Counted from the first letter of the stretch, positions 8,383 to 18,803 are shown. The stretch: 64,000 nt of DNA from Rubrivivax sp. (GCA_020248915.1 JADCGP010000003.1:186001-250000), one strand, 5' to 3'. Notes: generated by a model from the sequence alone, not told the origin. Numbers and translations are program-made.

Positions 8383-10370
8383 GCCGCCGCGCCCTGCGCT
8401 TCGGCCGCCGGCGCCGCCGCGGCCGGGCCGCCGAAGCCGCGGAAGCGACCCTTGCGCAGGTGGACGAGCAGCAGCGAGATCGCGGCCGGCGTGATGCCCG
8501 AGAGCCGCGCCGCCGCGCCCAGCGTCGCCGGGCGGTGGCGCGCCAGCAACTGGCGCGCTTCCACGCTGAGCGCGCCGACCTGCCCGTAGTCGAGGTCGGC
8601 CGGCAGCGGCAGGTGCTCCAGCGCCGCGGCCCGCTCGACCTCGTCCTGCTGGCGGCCGATGTAGCCGGCGTACTTGAGCGCGATCTCGCACTGCTCGATC
8701 ACGGCATCGGCCTCGCGCGCGCCCCACTCGGCACGCAGGGTTTCACGTGAAACCGTGCTGGCCCCGGCCCGCAGGGCCGCCTGGCTCGCCGCATCGTGGT
8801 CCACGCCCGGCCGACGCAGCAGGTCGGCCAGGCAGTACTCGCGCTCGATCGCCTGCCCGACGGTGGCTGCGGCAGCCTCCGGCGGCAGCGTCGCGGGCCG
8901 CACCCAGGTGGCGCGCAAGCGCTGCAGCTCGCGCTCGATCCGCTCACGCTTGCGCTCGAACACCGCCCAGCGCTCGTCGTCGACCAGTCCCAGCCGCCGC
9001 CCGACCGGGGTCAGCCGCAGGTCCGCGTTGTCCTCGCGCAGCTGCAGGCGGTACTCGGCGCGGCTGGTGAACATGCGGTACGGCTCGGTCACGCCCTTGG
9101 TGACCAGATCGTCGACCAGCACGCCCAGGTAGGCCTCGTCGCGCCGCGGCAGCCAGGCTGCCTCGCCGCGCAGCGACAGCGCCGCATTCACGCCGGCGTA
9201 CAGTCCCTGGGCCGCGGCCTCCTCGTACCCCGTCGTGCCGTTGATCTGCCCGGCAAAGAACAGACCGCCGATGGCGCGCGTCTCGAAACTGGGCAGCAGG
9301 CCGCGCGGATCGAAGTAGTCGTACTCGATCGCATAGCCCGGGCGCAGGATGTGGGCGCGTTCCAGCCCGGCGATCGAGCGCACCGCCTCGATCTGAACGT
9401 CGAAGGGCAGGGAGGTCGAGATGCCGTTCGGGTAGAACTCGTTCGTCGTCAGGCCCTCGGGCTCCAGGAAGACCTGGTGACCGGCCTTGTCGGCGAAGCG
9501 GTGGATCTTGTCCTCGATGCTCGGGCAGTAGCGCGGGCCGACACCCTCGATCACGCCAGTGAACATCGGGCTGCGGTCCAGGCCGGCGCGGATGATCTCG
9601 TGCGTGCGTTCGTTGGTGTGCGTGATCCAGCAGGGCACCTGCCGCGGATGCAGCCCGGGCGCGCCGAGGAAGCCGAACACCGGCACTGGGTCGAGGTCGC
9701 CGGGCTGCTCCTGCAGGCGAGCGAACTCGATCGAGCGCCCGTCCAGCCGCGGCGGCGTGCCGGTCTTCAGCCGGCCCTGCGGCAGCTTGCGCTCCTTGAG
9801 CCGCGCCGACAGGCCGACCGCCGCCGGGTCGCCGGCGCGACCGGCTCCGTAGTTCTGCAGCCCGACGTGGATGCGGCCGTCGAGGAAGGTGCCCGCCGTC
9901 AGCACGACGGCCCGGGCCCGGAAGCGCACGCCCGCCTGGGTGATGGCACCGACGACCCGGTCGCCGCGGCCGTCCGACTCCACCAGCAAGTCGTCGACCG
10001 CCTGCTGGAAGAGGGACAGCCGGGGCTGGTTCTCCAGCCGGCGCCGGATGGCCGCCTTGTAGAGCACCCGGTCGGCCTGCGCGCGCGTGGCCCGCACGGC
10101 CGGCCCCTTGCTGCCGTTGAGGATGCGGAACTGGATGCCGGCTTCATCGGTGGCCGCGGCCATCGCGCCGCCGAGCGCGTCGATCTCCTTGACGAGGTGA
10201 CCCTTGCCGATGCCGCCGATGCTCGGGTTGCAGCTCATCTGCCCGAGCGTCTCGATGTTGTGGGTCAGCAGCAGCGTGGCGCAGCCCATCCGGGCGGCGG
10301 CGAGCGCAGCCTCGGTGCCGGCGTGGCCGCCACCGACCACGATCACGTCGAAGGATTCGGGGTGCAGCAT
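8379..10370 (-). CDS. mnmG: tRNA uridine 5-carboxymethylaminomethyl modification enzyme MnmG
   Basis: This 663-residue FAD enzyme, with MnmE, installs the 5-carboxymethylaminomethyl group on wobble uridines. The dinucleotide-binding motif [12 protein letters not shown] is at about residues 11-22, followed by [15 protein letters not shown] and the family sequences [17 protein letters not shown] and [10 protein letters not shown]. The C-terminal domain contains [15 protein letters not shown]. It starts at ATG 10370. It is the first gene of a leftward mnmG-rsmG-parA-GNAT series. Its partner mnmE is 51 kb away near the right edge. A perfect parS palindrome lies in its 3' third at 8739-8754. Confidence 0.97.
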   Translation of the reverse strand: MLHPESFDVIVVGGGHAGTEAALAAARMGCATLLLTHNIETLGQMSCNPSIGGIGKGHLVKEIDALGGAMAAATDEAGIQFRILNGSKGPAVRATRAQADRVLYKAAIRRRLENQPRLSLFQQAVDDLLVESDGRGDRVVGAITQAGVRFRARAVVLTAGTFLDGRIHVGLQNYGAGRAGDPAAVGLSARLKERKLPQGRLKTGTPPRLDGRSIEFARLQEQPGDLDPVPVFGFLGAPGLHPRQVPCWITHTNERTHEIIRAGLDRSPMFTGVIEGVGPRYCPSIEDKIHRFADKAGHQVFLEPEGLTTNEFYPNGISTSLPFDVQIEAVRSIAGLERAHILRPGYAIEYDYFDPRGLLPSFETRAIGGLFFAGQINGTTGYEEAAAQGLYAGVNAALSLRGEAAWLPRRDEAYLGVLVDDLVTKGVTEPYRMFTSRAEYRLQLREDNADLRLTPVGRRLGLVDDERWAVFERKRERIERELQRLRATWVRPATLPPEAAAATVGQAIEREYCLADLLRRPGVDHDAASQAALRAGASTVSRETLRAEWGAREADAVIEQCEIALKYAGYIGRQQDEVERAAALEHLPLPADLDYGQVGALSVEARQLLARHRPATLGAAARLSGITPAAISLLLVHLRKGRFRGFGGPAAAAPAAEAQGAAA
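8739..8754. promoter_or_regulatory. parS site (ParB-binding), in mnmG
   Basis: GGTTTCACGTGAAACC is a perfect 16-nt palindrome. Its inner 14 nt equal the classical parS core GTTTCACGTGAAAC. It lies inside the mnmG coding region, about 940 nt from the second parS site in rsmG. Confidence 0.88.
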
Positions 10371-10428
10371 GGAGGGCGGAGATTCTACGAGGCGGGCACC
10401 CGCACGGCCGGGCGCTAGCATCGCCGAC

Positions 10429-10743
10429 GTGGAATGCCGTCCCCGCTGCGGCGCATGCTGCACCGCACCATCGATCAGTTCGGCCATCCCGGGAATGCCG
10501 GACGGCAAGCCCGCGGGGATGCGCTGCGTGCAACTCGACGACCAGCAGCGTTGCCGCCTGTTCGGGCGCCCCGAGCGCCCGACCGTGTGCATCTCCTTGC
10601 TCCCGAGCCAGCCGATGTGCGGTCAATCGAGAGAGCAAGCGCTCGCTTGGCTGGGCCAGCTGGAGCGCGCGAGCGCCCCCGCGGACCCGCGCCGCCCACT
10701 CTCTCAGCGCACGGCCGAGCGCGCCAGCACGCGCGCGACGTAG
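10429..10743 (+). CDS. YkgJ-family cysteine-cluster protein (putative Zn/Fe chelating)
   Basis: This 104-residue small cytoplasmic protein begins with CRPRCGACC, followed by [29 protein letters not shown], a CISLLPS stretch and MCG. That cysteine pattern defines the YkgJ / CxxCxxCC family, thought to bind zinc or an iron-sulfur centre; the function is unknown. No ATG is available at the right place, so I chose GTG at 10429, directly before the first conserved Cys. The family is usually about 85 residues, so the Arg/Ala/Ser-rich tail after codon 85 is probably read-through sequence. Its end overlaps the 3' end of the convergent ABC permease gene by 40 nt. It diverges from mnmG with a 58-nt spacer. 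Confidence 0.75.
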   Translation: MECRPRCGACCTAPSISSAIPGMPDGKPAGMRCVQLDDQQRCRLFGRPERPTVCISLLPSQPMCGQSREQALAWLGQLERASAPADPRRPLSQRTAERASTRAT

Positions 10744-11873
10744 GCCAGCGCCAGAGCGCCCAGCAGCAAGCAGGCCGCCAGGGAGGGCAGCAGGTCAGCC
10801 CACGGCAAGGGCGCGCCCTCGAGCACCCGGCCCATCAGCGCGCTCTGCGCCAGCGCCGGCACCCACAGGTGCCAGCGTTGCTCGCCCTGCTGGTTGAACA
10901 GCGTCACCATCGGCAGCACCGAGACCAGCATCACCACGATCGTCGCGCTGGCCTGGGCTTCCTTGAAGCTGCGGCAGCGGATCGCCACCGCCAGCAGCAG
11001 CGCCGACAGCGCGCCGGCCAGCGGCAGCAACAGCGCCGCGAAGGCCAGCGCCTCGTGGATCCCGAAGCGGAACAGCGCCGACATCGTCTCGCTGCGCAGC
11101 AGCCACTGCCCGGGCAGGAAGCTCAGGCAGGCCAGCAGCGCGATCAGCATGCCCACCGCGGCCACCGCGGCCCACTTGCCGAGCACGATCGCCCAGCGCG
11201 GCGCGGGCGTCATCAGCAGCGGCTCGAGCGAGCCACGCTCGCGCTCGCCGGCCGTGGTGTCCAGCGCCGCGTTCAGCGCCCCATACAGCACCGCCATCAG
11301 CACGAAGAAGGGCACCAGCCGCGCCATCTGCGCCCCGCGCGCCGCCGCGTCGGCGAGGTCTCGCTCCTCCACGCGGACGATCTCCAGCGCCGCCGGCGCG
11401 ACGCCGCGCATCGCCAGCCGCAGCGCAGCCTGCTCCTGCCCAAAGCCGCGCAGCAGCGCCTGCACGCGGCCGCGGCCCGCCTGCGCCCGCTGGTCCGACG
11501 CGCTGTGAACGATCTCGAGCACGGGCGGCTCGCCGCGCGCCAGCGCCGACTCGAAGTCGGCCGGCACCACCAGCACCGGCTCGCCGAGCCGGCCGCGGCG
11601 CAGGGCGTCCTCGTAGCCGGCCGGCGCCGGGCGCACCTCCCAGGTCTGGCGCGCCAGGTAGTTGGCCAGCGTCGGTGCGCGCTCGATGCCTGCGACGAGC
11701 ACCGTGCGGGCCTCGGCGCGGCGCTCGATGTCGCCCACCAGCATGCCCACCAGCGCCAGCACCAGCGGCCCGACCGCCACCGCGCTCAGCAGCACGGCCA
11801 GCAGCGTGCGGCGGTCGCGCAGCGCGTCCTGCAGTTCCTTGCGGAACACGGCCAGCACGGCGGCGCCGCTCAC
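10704..11873 (-). CDS. ABC-2 type exporter permease (NatB-like)
   Basis: This 389-residue inner-membrane protein has an N-terminal cytoplasmic stretch ([17 protein letters not shown]), one transmembrane helix, a large extracytoplasmic domain of about 150 residues, then five to six helices. That is the NatB / ABC2_membrane_3 topology. The sequence [21 protein letters not shown] before the helices is a hallmark of NatB-like Na+ export permeases. The GTG start at 11873 overlaps the stop of the ATPase gene (GTGA), so both are made together. The transported substrate is not known; Na+ or an antimicrobial are possibilities for this family. Confidence 0.85.
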   Translation of the reverse strand: MSGAAVLAVFRKELQDALRDRRTLLAVLLSAVAVGPLVLALVGMLVGDIERRAEARTVLVAGIERAPTLANYLARQTWEVRPAPAGYEDALRRGRLGEPVLVVPADFESALARGEPPVLEIVHSASDQRAQAGRGRVQALLRGFGQEQAALRLAMRGVAPAALEIVRVEERDLADAAARGAQMARLVPFFVLMAVLYGALNAALDTTAGERERGSLEPLLMTPAPRWAIVLGKWAAVAAVGMLIALLACLSFLPGQWLLRSETMSALFRFGIHEALAFAALLLPLAGALSALLLAVAIRCRSFKEAQASATIVVMLVSVLPMVTLFNQQGEQRWHLWVPALAQSALMGRVLEGAPLPWADLLPSLAACLLLGALALAYVARVLARSAVR

Positions 11874-12625
11874 CGCGCGGCCTCCGGGAAGGCCAGGCGC
11901 ACGAAGGACTCCTCGAAGTCGGCGCCACCACCTTGCACGGCCAGTTCGGCCACCGTGCCGGCAGCCGCCACGCGCCCCTGCGACACGACCACCACCGTGT
12001 CGCACAGCCGCTCGACTTCCTGCATGATGTGCGTGGAGAAGACGATGCACTTGCCGGCCTCGTCGCGCAGGCGCCGAAGCGTCTCGCGCAGCGCGCGCGT
12101 GGACACCACGTCCAGCCCGTTGGTCGGTTCGTCGAGCACGATGTTCGGCGGGTCGTGCACGAGCGCGCGCGCCAGCGCGGTCTTCATCCGCTCGCCCTGG
12201 CTGAAGCCCTCGGTGCGGCGATCGAGCAGCGGCTCCATGCCGAGCATCGTGGCCAGCGCCCGGGCGCGGGCGTCGGCCTGCGCGGCATCCATGCCGTGCA
12301 GCGCCCCGTAGTAGACGATGTTCTCGCGAGCCGTCAGCCGCGGGTACAGCCCGCGCGAGTCGCTGAGCACGCCCATCCGTGCCAGCGCCGCGCGCGGCGC
12401 CGAGCCGACGTCGATGCCATCGACGCTCACCCGGCCGCCATCGGGCGCGATCAGCCCGGCGGCGATGCGCAGCGCCGTCGTCTTGCCGGCGCCATTCGGC
12501 CCGAGCAGCCCGGTGATGCGGCCGTCGACCGCCTCGAAGCACAGCCCGTCCAGCGCCTGCACGACGCGCGCGCCGCGCCCGCGCCCCTGTACAAAGCGCT
12601 TGCGCAGGCCGTCGACCGCGATCAC
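11870..12625 (-). CDS. ABC transporter ATP-binding protein (NatA-like)
   Basis: This 251-residue ATPase energises the adjacent permease. Walker A is GPNGAGKTT (about residues 43-51), the signature region is EGFSQGERMKTALARALVHDP with SQGE instead of SGGQ, Walker B is NIVLDEPTNGLD, and the H-loop is FSTHIMQEVE. The SQGE signature is common in NatA-type proteins. The GTG start at 12625 overlaps the stop of the hydrolase gene by 4 nt, so hydrolase, ATPase and permease form one translationally coupled unit. Confidence 0.9.
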   Translation of the reverse strand: MIAVDGLRKRFVQGRGRGARVVQALDGLCFEAVDGRITGLLGPNGAGKTTALRIAAGLIAPDGGRVSVDGIDVGSAPRAALARMGVLSDSRGLYPRLTARENIVYYGALHGMDAAQADARARALATMLGMEPLLDRRTEGFSQGERMKTALARALVHDPPNIVLDEPTNGLDVVSTRALRETLRRLRDEAGKCIVFSTHIMQEVERLCDTVVVVSQGRVAAAGTVAELAVQGGGADFEESFVRLAFPEAAR

Positions 12626-14196
12626 CGGGCCACCCCCGGCGCCGAGGCGGCGCCAGGCGGCGCGAACACCGGCGGCCGCGGCACGCCGGCCGCGCAGTCC
12701 GCCGGCACCGCGAGCGCGGCCGCGTCGTCGTCCGCATCGATGAAGCGGAACAGCACGTCCCGCATGCAGGGCAGGCCCATCAGTCCGTGGCCGGCCTCGG
12801 CCACGACGACGTGGCGCGCCTTCGCCCCGAGCGCGCGCGCGACGCGCTCGCCGTGGCGCGGGGGTGTCGCCGGGTCGGCGCCCCCGGACAGCACCAGCGT
12901 GGCGGCGCTCGCCGGCCGGATCCGGTAGAACGCCGCCGGCACCTCGCCGCGCGGCCAGTCGGTACAGGCCTGCGCGTACAGCTGCACGAGGCCGATGCCC
13001 GCACCGCGCGGGCCGCCGCTGGCCGCACCGCCCACAGCGGCAGGCGCAGGCGAGGGCGGCACGTCCTCGCTGCAGACCACGGAGAAGTGCATGCCCTCGG
13101 CCAGCTGCAGCTCGCGCCGGGTGGCCAGGCTCGCGCCCAGCGCGGCGAGCGGCTCGAGCCGCCCGTCGGCCGCGGCGGCGATCGCCGGCGGTAGCGCCGC
13201 GGCCAGCGCCGGCACGTACAGCGGTGCGCGCACGAGGTTGCGCAGCAGGTCCGCCGAGACCTCGACCGGTTCGGACAAGCCGTTCAGCGGGTTGGTCACG
13301 CGGACCGTTCGCGGCGGCGCGTCCAGCATCTGGTCCCAGCGCGCACGCAGCGCCGGATGGCGCTCGCGGCACGCCGCGTCCATCTCGCAGGCGGCGAAGA
13401 CGCGCTCGAGCGCCGCCTCGGCATCGGCCGCCAGGGCCTGCGGCAGCACCATGTCCGGCGGCGCCGCCCCGTCGAGCACCGCGCGCCGCACCGCCTGCGG
13501 GAACTGGCGCTGGTACTCGAGCGCCGCCCGCGTGCCGTAGCTGCCGCCGACCAGATTGATGCGCTCGGCCCCGAGCGCACGCCGCACGGCGTCGATGTCC
13601 GCCATGGCGACATGGGTCGTGAAGTGGCGCAGGTCGCCGTGAGGCAGCTTCTGGAGCGCAGCCCGGCACTCGCGCAGGCGCGCCAGCACGCGCTCGGCCG
13701 TCGACTCGGCCAGCGCCTGCGACGGCGGCACCGGCGGGCACGCCAGCGGCGCGCTGCGGCCGGTACCGCGCTGGTCGACCAGCACGATGTCGCGCCGGTT
13801 GCCCAGGCGCGCCAGCACCCCGGCCATCGTCGAGGCCAGGCCGATGGCGCCCTGCCCCGGCCCGCCGGCGAACACGAATACGGGGTCGGGCTTCTTGTTG
13901 CGGGCCACCGCCGGCAGCACTGCGTAGTGCACGTCGATCTGCACGCCCGCCGCCTGGTTCGGGTCGAGCGGTCGACGCACGCTGCCGCACAGCGCGCCGA
14001 ATTCGACGCCGGACAGCCGGCACGGCACGGGCGCGACGCCAGGGGAGGCGGCCGGGGCAACACCCGGTCCGGCATTTGGAGAGCCACTCGGCGCGGCCGC
14101 GGCCGCCGCGGCCGCCGCGGCCGCCAGCACAGCGGCAGCCACGGCCCGCGCCGCGACAGCGCGCGTCGGACGGGAGCGGGCAGGCAGCGGCAGCAT
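12622..14196 (-). CDS. Secreted alpha/beta hydrolase, tripeptidyl aminopeptidase-like
   Basis: This 524-residue exported serine hydrolase has a basic start (PARSRPTRAVAARAV) followed by an Ala-rich hydrophobic core, forming a signal peptide. The alpha/beta fold shows the oxyanion stretch FAGGPGQGA, DQRGTGRS, the nucleophile elbow GGSYGT, then GGADPATPP (acid) and EAGHG (His). This matches the TAP-like/prolyl aminopeptidase family (abhydrolase_1 plus TAP C-terminal domain). It starts at ATG 14196, with GTG 14214 possible. It heads the ABC exporter operon, suggesting a role in processing an exported peptide or antibiotic, but that is inference. The poly-Ala stretch is encoded by a short GC-rich triplet repeat. 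Confidence 0.83.
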   Translation of the reverse strand: MLPLPARSRPTRAVAARAVAAAVLAAAAAAAAAAAPSGSPNAGPGVAPAASPGVAPVPCRLSGVEFGALCGSVRRPLDPNQAAGVQIDVHYAVLPAVARNKKPDPVFVFAGGPGQGAIGLASTMAGVLARLGNRRDIVLVDQRGTGRSAPLACPPVPPSQALAESTAERVLARLRECRAALQKLPHGDLRHFTTHVAMADIDAVRRALGAERINLVGGSYGTRAALEYQRQFPQAVRRAVLDGAAPPDMVLPQALAADAEAALERVFAACEMDAACRERHPALRARWDQMLDAPPRTVRVTNPLNGLSEPVEVSADLLRNLVRAPLYVPALAAALPPAIAAAADGRLEPLAALGASLATRRELQLAEGMHFSVVCSEDVPPSPAPAAVGGAASGGPRGAGIGLVQLYAQACTDWPRGEVPAAFYRIRPASAATLVLSGGADPATPPRHGERVARALGAKARHVVVAEAGHGLMGLPCMRDVLFRFIDADDDAAALAVPADCAAGVPRPPVFAPPGAASAPGVAR

Positions 14197-14371
14197 GGTG
14201 GCGATTGTGCTCACCGCAAGGCCGCGCCGCGGCTGGCACGGACGGGATGCCGCCAGTGCGGCACGAACGGCGCCCCCGGGGGTGTCGACAGGGCCGGGAG
14301 GCACCACACCCGGATTGCAGGCGGGCCCCGGAAGCGCGGCGGCCGGCTGCGCCGCGGCAGCGCCGGCACGC

Positions 14372-14737
14372 TCAGCCGAGCAGTCGCTTCAGCTCGCCGC
14401 TGTCGACCAGCCGCTTGAGGTCGTCGGCCCCGCCGACCAGCGCGCCCTTGACGAACACCATCGGAAAGGTGGGCCAGCCGGTCCACATCTTCAACGCATT
14501 GCGGCGCCGCCACTGGTCGAAGTAGCTCCCGTACTCGAGGTAGCGGTAGGCGATGCCCGCTGCATCGAGCAGCCGGCGCGCACGCCTGGGGTACGGGTTG
14601 CCCCGCATGCCGACCACGACCACCGGCTCGGCGGCCACCGCCGCCTGCACCTCGTCGACGATGTCGCGATGGTGCGACGCGATGCGTTCGCGGATGGCGG
14701 GATGCACTCGGGCTTCGTCGAGGATCGGGCGCGTCAT
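14372..14737 (-). CDS. Glutaredoxin-like protein lacking cysteines
   Basis: This 121-residue protein has the glutaredoxin fold pattern. VVVVGMRGNP at 39-48 is where CxYC or CGFS is expected but NPYPRRAR is found. The cis-Pro strand is WPTFPMVFVKG at 88-98, followed by GGADDLKRL. It contains no cysteine at all, so it cannot be a thiol oxidoreductase; it may be a scaffold or a glutathione-binding relic. Similar cysteine-free relatives occur in Burkholderiales, to my recollection. It starts at ATG 14737 and diverges from tgt with a 94-nt spacer. Confidence 0.8.
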   Translation of the reverse strand: MTRPILDEARVHPAIRERIASHHRDIVDEVQAAVAAEPVVVVGMRGNPYPRRARRLLDAAGIAYRYLEYGSYFDQWRRRNALKMWTGWPTFPMVFVKGALVGGADDLKRLVDSGELKRLLG

Positions 14738-14750
14738 GCCTGCACTGTAG

Positions 14751-16007
<1,257 letters not shown>

Positions 16008-16182
16008 AAAAGCCAGGGATCTTCACAGCCTCCGTACAAACGAAGTTCGGGGACTGTGTCCAGATACCGGTGCAGCACGCTCGACGATGACTGGTGGAAA
16101 CCTTTCTGATTGACAGTGGTTTGCGGCTCGTGGGAGCAGTTCATGACGGAACCAACATGGCTCACGAACGCGGCCTTGTGGG

Positions 16183-16692
16183 CTACGGCTCGCGAAGGGC
16201 CTGGTGGACTGTAGCCAGCATCAGGCACAGGGTCATGGGCTTGATGGGCGACTCGATGAAGCCGCGCGAGAGGTAGAAGCGCCGGGCCTGTTCCGAAATG
16301 GCGTGCACCAGCAGTGCGGTGACGCCGGCGATGTCGGCGGCCTGCATCGCGCGCCGGATGGCGTCGCCCAGCAGCGCGGTGCCGATGCCCTTCTGGTGGT
16401 GGTCCTTGTGGATGGCCAGGCGGCCGAGGACGAGCACGGGAATCGGGTCGGGCCGGTTGCGCTTCATGCTGGACGGCGCCTCGGCGTGGCCGATGGCCCC
16501 GGCAGCCAGGCAGTAGTAGCCGATCACGGTGTCGCCCTCGCACACGACGTAGGTGCGGGATGAGCCGTTGGCCTGGTTCTTGGCCGCGCGGCGCTTCAGC
16601 CAGTCGTCCAGCGTCGGCTCGCCGCTGTCGAAGTCGGCGAGCTGATGCCGGTCCGTCAGCGGTTGCGGCGCCGAGAGCATCGGCGCGGTCAC
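16183..16692 (-). CDS. GNAT toxin of a type II toxin-antitoxin pair (TacT/AtaT-like)
   Basis: This 169-residue acetyltransferase resembles the TacT family, which acetylates charged tRNA and blocks translation. Features are FDSGEPTLDDWLKRRAAKN near residue 21, RTYVVCEGDTVIGYYCLAAG, the acetyl-CoA-binding LGRLAIHKDHHQKGIG (motif A with QKGIG) and the C-terminal ARRFYLSRGF. GTG at 16692 overlaps the antitoxin stop by 4 nt; ATG at 16680 is possible. The antitoxin-first order with overlap is standard for this family. It is convergent with tgt, and the surrounding DNA is lower in GC than the core. Confidence 0.9.
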   Translation of the reverse strand: MTAPMLSAPQPLTDRHQLADFDSGEPTLDDWLKRRAAKNQANGSSRTYVVCEGDTVIGYYCLAAGAIGHAEAPSSMKRNRPDPIPVLVLGRLAIHKDHHQKGIGTALLGDAIRRAMQAADIAGVTALLVHAISEQARRFYLSRGFIESPIKPMTLCLMLATVHQALREP

Positions 16693-17009
16693 TTCCCGCG
16701 TGGGCCTGCGGCTTTGCCGGTGGCGGCGGCCGTGTCCCAGGGCGCGCGGGCCTTGAGGGTGCGGCGCAGGCGGTCGGTGGGCGCGGGCGGCTGGTCGAGC
16801 ATGGCCTGGAAGGCGGCCATGCTCTTGGCGTCGAGCGCGAAGTAGGTCTGGTCGAGCAGCACGTCCTCGGCCTGCCGGCAGGCAGCCTCGAGCATGAAGT
16901 CCGAGCGGCTGCGGCCCAGGCGGTCGGCGGCCTGGTCGATCAGGTCGCGCTGACCGGCCTTGGCGCGGATGCTGATGACGACGGGTTCCTGGGCTCGAGC
17001 TTGCGCCAT
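16689..17009 (-). CDS. DUF1778 ribbon-helix-helix antitoxin (TacA-like)
   Basis: This 106-residue antitoxin has an N-terminal ribbon-helix-helix domain (VVISIRAKAGQRDLIDQAA then RLGRSRSDFMLEAACRQAED). The C-terminal helix and tail (FALDAKSMAAFQAMLDQPP) normally wrap the toxin. I chose ATG at 17009; an upstream ATG at 17069 would add 20 residues lying in the operator, which is unlikely. It should repress its own promoter through the inverted repeat at 17048-17068. It overlaps the toxin gene by 4 nt. Confidence 0.9.
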   Translation of the reverse strand: MAQARAQEPVVISIRAKAGQRDLIDQAADRLGRSRSDFMLEAACRQAEDVLLDQTYFALDAKSMAAFQAMLDQPPAPTDRLRRTLKARAPWDTAAATGKAAGPRGK

Positions 17010-17047
17010 GGGGTGCCTCTTACGTACTGCGTTCGTGATGTCATCAT

Positions 17048-17068
17048 TGTATGTCACTTGTCCATACA
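17048..17068. promoter_or_regulatory. Putative operator of the GNAT/DUF1778 pair
   Basis: TGTATG-N9-CATACA is a perfect inverted repeat 40 nt upstream of the antitoxin start, in the most AT-rich stretch of the area. On the minus strand a TACAAT sequence near it could serve as a -10 element. RHH antitoxins bind such palindromes, so this is the likely autoregulatory site. Confidence 0.55.
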
Positions 17069-17541
17069 TTGATCCATTGAACGGCAGGGCCCGAAGGTCC
17101 CGGCCTCCCGGTGACGACTCCTCGCGCGGAACGGGCCGGGGCCAGCGTGAACGGCGCGCGGCGCCCTCCCCGGTCGATAGGCCCCGGCAGGCTGCCCGGG
17201 CCGCTGGGGGACAGGGCCACGAGATCGAGGCCTTGCCTTCAACTCGCGGCCCTGCTCAGGGGCCAGCCCCTCGCGCTGGGCAAGGGTGAAGCGCCTGGCG
17301 GCGCCCTCCTGGCCGTTTTCCCCGCGCCTTCCGCGCTGCGCTTGTTCAGCTCATGGCCGGGCCCCTCCGGCCGGGCTGCCCTTGCCCTTTCCTACCCCCG
17401 GGCTCGCCGACGAGCGCCACGGCGGCAGCCCGGGGCTTTCCATGCGCCGGCGCGGGGCTTCTCATCCAGCGCCCACCGGACGGCGTGCGGACGCGCAAGC
17501 ACCACGCCAGCGGCGGGCGCCCGCAGGGTGGGGCGGCGGCC
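17069..17541. other. Gene-free flank of the toxin-antitoxin pair
   Basis: This is about 470 nt with no open frame that resembles a protein on either strand. It is GC-rich again, with several short hairpin-forming runs such as CGGGCCGCTGGGGG and GGGGCCAGCCCC-type inversions. It lies between the antitoxin promoter and the lipase stop. It may be the remains of an acquired segment, or a long untranslated region. I see no tRNA or attachment-site core. Confidence 0.4.
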
Positions 17542-18765
17542 TCACCCGGAGCCGCCGGGATCCATCCAGCGCTGCACCTGGACACCGACCTGCTCGCTGG
17601 CCAGCAGATCGAGGTGGTTGATGCCTTGGCCGGTCCACTGCCGCCCGGGCGGGAAGTCGAGGCCGCGCGACGGGTCGGGATGGCGGCCGAGCGCGCTGTC
17701 CAGCGGCACCAGGCCGTCGCCGAGCAGGCGCTCCTTCAGGTCACCGCTGCGCTGGCCGATGCTCCCGGCCACCGCGAAGCAGCGCACGGCGGCCGGCAGC
17801 GGCACCGGTTGCCGGCGGTCGGCCCGGCGGGCAAAGCGATCGCGCCCGACCCAGTCCTCGTCGAGCAGGTTGCCGTGGTGCAGGTCGGTGATGCCGGCGC
17901 TGCGCACGCGGCCCAGGCGTGCGAGCGGCGCCGCATACGGGGTGGCGCCAAGCACGATGTCGAGCCTGTGGCCGGCGCGCTCGAGCGGCGCGCCGTGGTG
18001 CGGCGTGCCCAGGAAGACCATGTCGGTCAGGCGTGCGGTCCAGCGGTGCCGCGCCTGCAGGCCGTGGTGGACGGCGCTGCGCGCCAGCAGCCCGCCCATG
18101 CTGTGCCCGAGCAGGGCCAGCCGCTCCACCGGACCCGGCCACTGCTCGACCAGGCTCTCGAGCAGCCGGGCCAGCGCGCGGCCGTTGATCGAGACATGCA
18201 GGCCGCTGTTGTAGTGCAGGTAGACGGGGGTGAAGCCGAGCGCGGCGGCGAGTGCGGCGCCATGGTCGTGGCCACCGCGAGTCCACTGCAGGTCGTTCAT
18301 GCACAGGCCATGGATCAGCACGAGCGGCCGCCGGCCGGCATCGGGCAGGCGCCCTGCAAGTGCACCGGGCTCGAGCGCCAGGGCACGGCCGTCGCGCCGC
18401 AGCGCCATCGGCGTGGCCAGCGGGTTGGCGGTGGCCGCCAGGTAGTCGCCGAGCACACCGTTGAGCGCGGCGATCAGCGCCTCGCGCTCCGGCACCGGAT
18501 CGTCCGGGCCGAGCGCAGGGGCCAGCAGGCCGAGCAAGGACTCGATGCTGCCGCCCACCACCCGCGTGACGCCGCGGATGCTCTTGTAGACCAGGCCGGT
18601 GACGCCGCGCGTGCGGCCCTCCAGCCGGGCGCCGGGCAGGCCCGGCACGCGGGCGATGCGTTCGTGCATCGCCTCGACCAGATCGGCCAGGCCCGCGGTG
18701 GCATCGGTGGCCAGGCGCGCGACCCCTCGCAGGTCGGAGCCGCGCAGGGACTTGACGGGCGCCAT
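17542..18765 (-). CDS. Lipase-like alpha/beta hydrolase
   Basis: This 407-residue protein carries the nucleophile elbow LLGHSMGGLLARSA (about residues 218-231) and an oxyanion-forming LVLIHGLCMNDLQW. FLGTPHHGAPLER is also present, all typical of PGAP1/triacylglycerol lipase-like hydrolases. The first 110 residues are helical and resemble the N-terminal region of related esterases. No signal peptide is evident. It is the last gene of the leftward series, 38 nt after yejF, and may be cotranscribed with it. The substrate is unknown. Confidence 0.78.
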   Translation of the reverse strand: MAPVKSLRGSDLRGVARLATDATAGLADLVEAMHERIARVPGLPGARLEGRTRGVTGLVYKSIRGVTRVVGGSIESLLGLLAPALGPDDPVPEREALIAALNGVLGDYLAATANPLATPMALRRDGRALALEPGALAGRLPDAGRRPLVLIHGLCMNDLQWTRGGHDHGAALAAALGFTPVYLHYNSGLHVSINGRALARLLESLVEQWPGPVERLALLGHSMGGLLARSAVHHGLQARHRWTARLTDMVFLGTPHHGAPLERAGHRLDIVLGATPYAAPLARLGRVRSAGITDLHHGNLLDEDWVGRDRFARRADRRQPVPLPAAVRCFAVAGSIGQRSGDLKERLLGDGLVPLDSALGRHPDPSRGLDFPPGRQWTGQGINHLDLLASEQVGVQVQRWMDPGGSG

Positions 18766-18803
18766 CCGCAGCGTCGGGCCGGGGCGGGATGGCGCCCGGC
18801 CCG

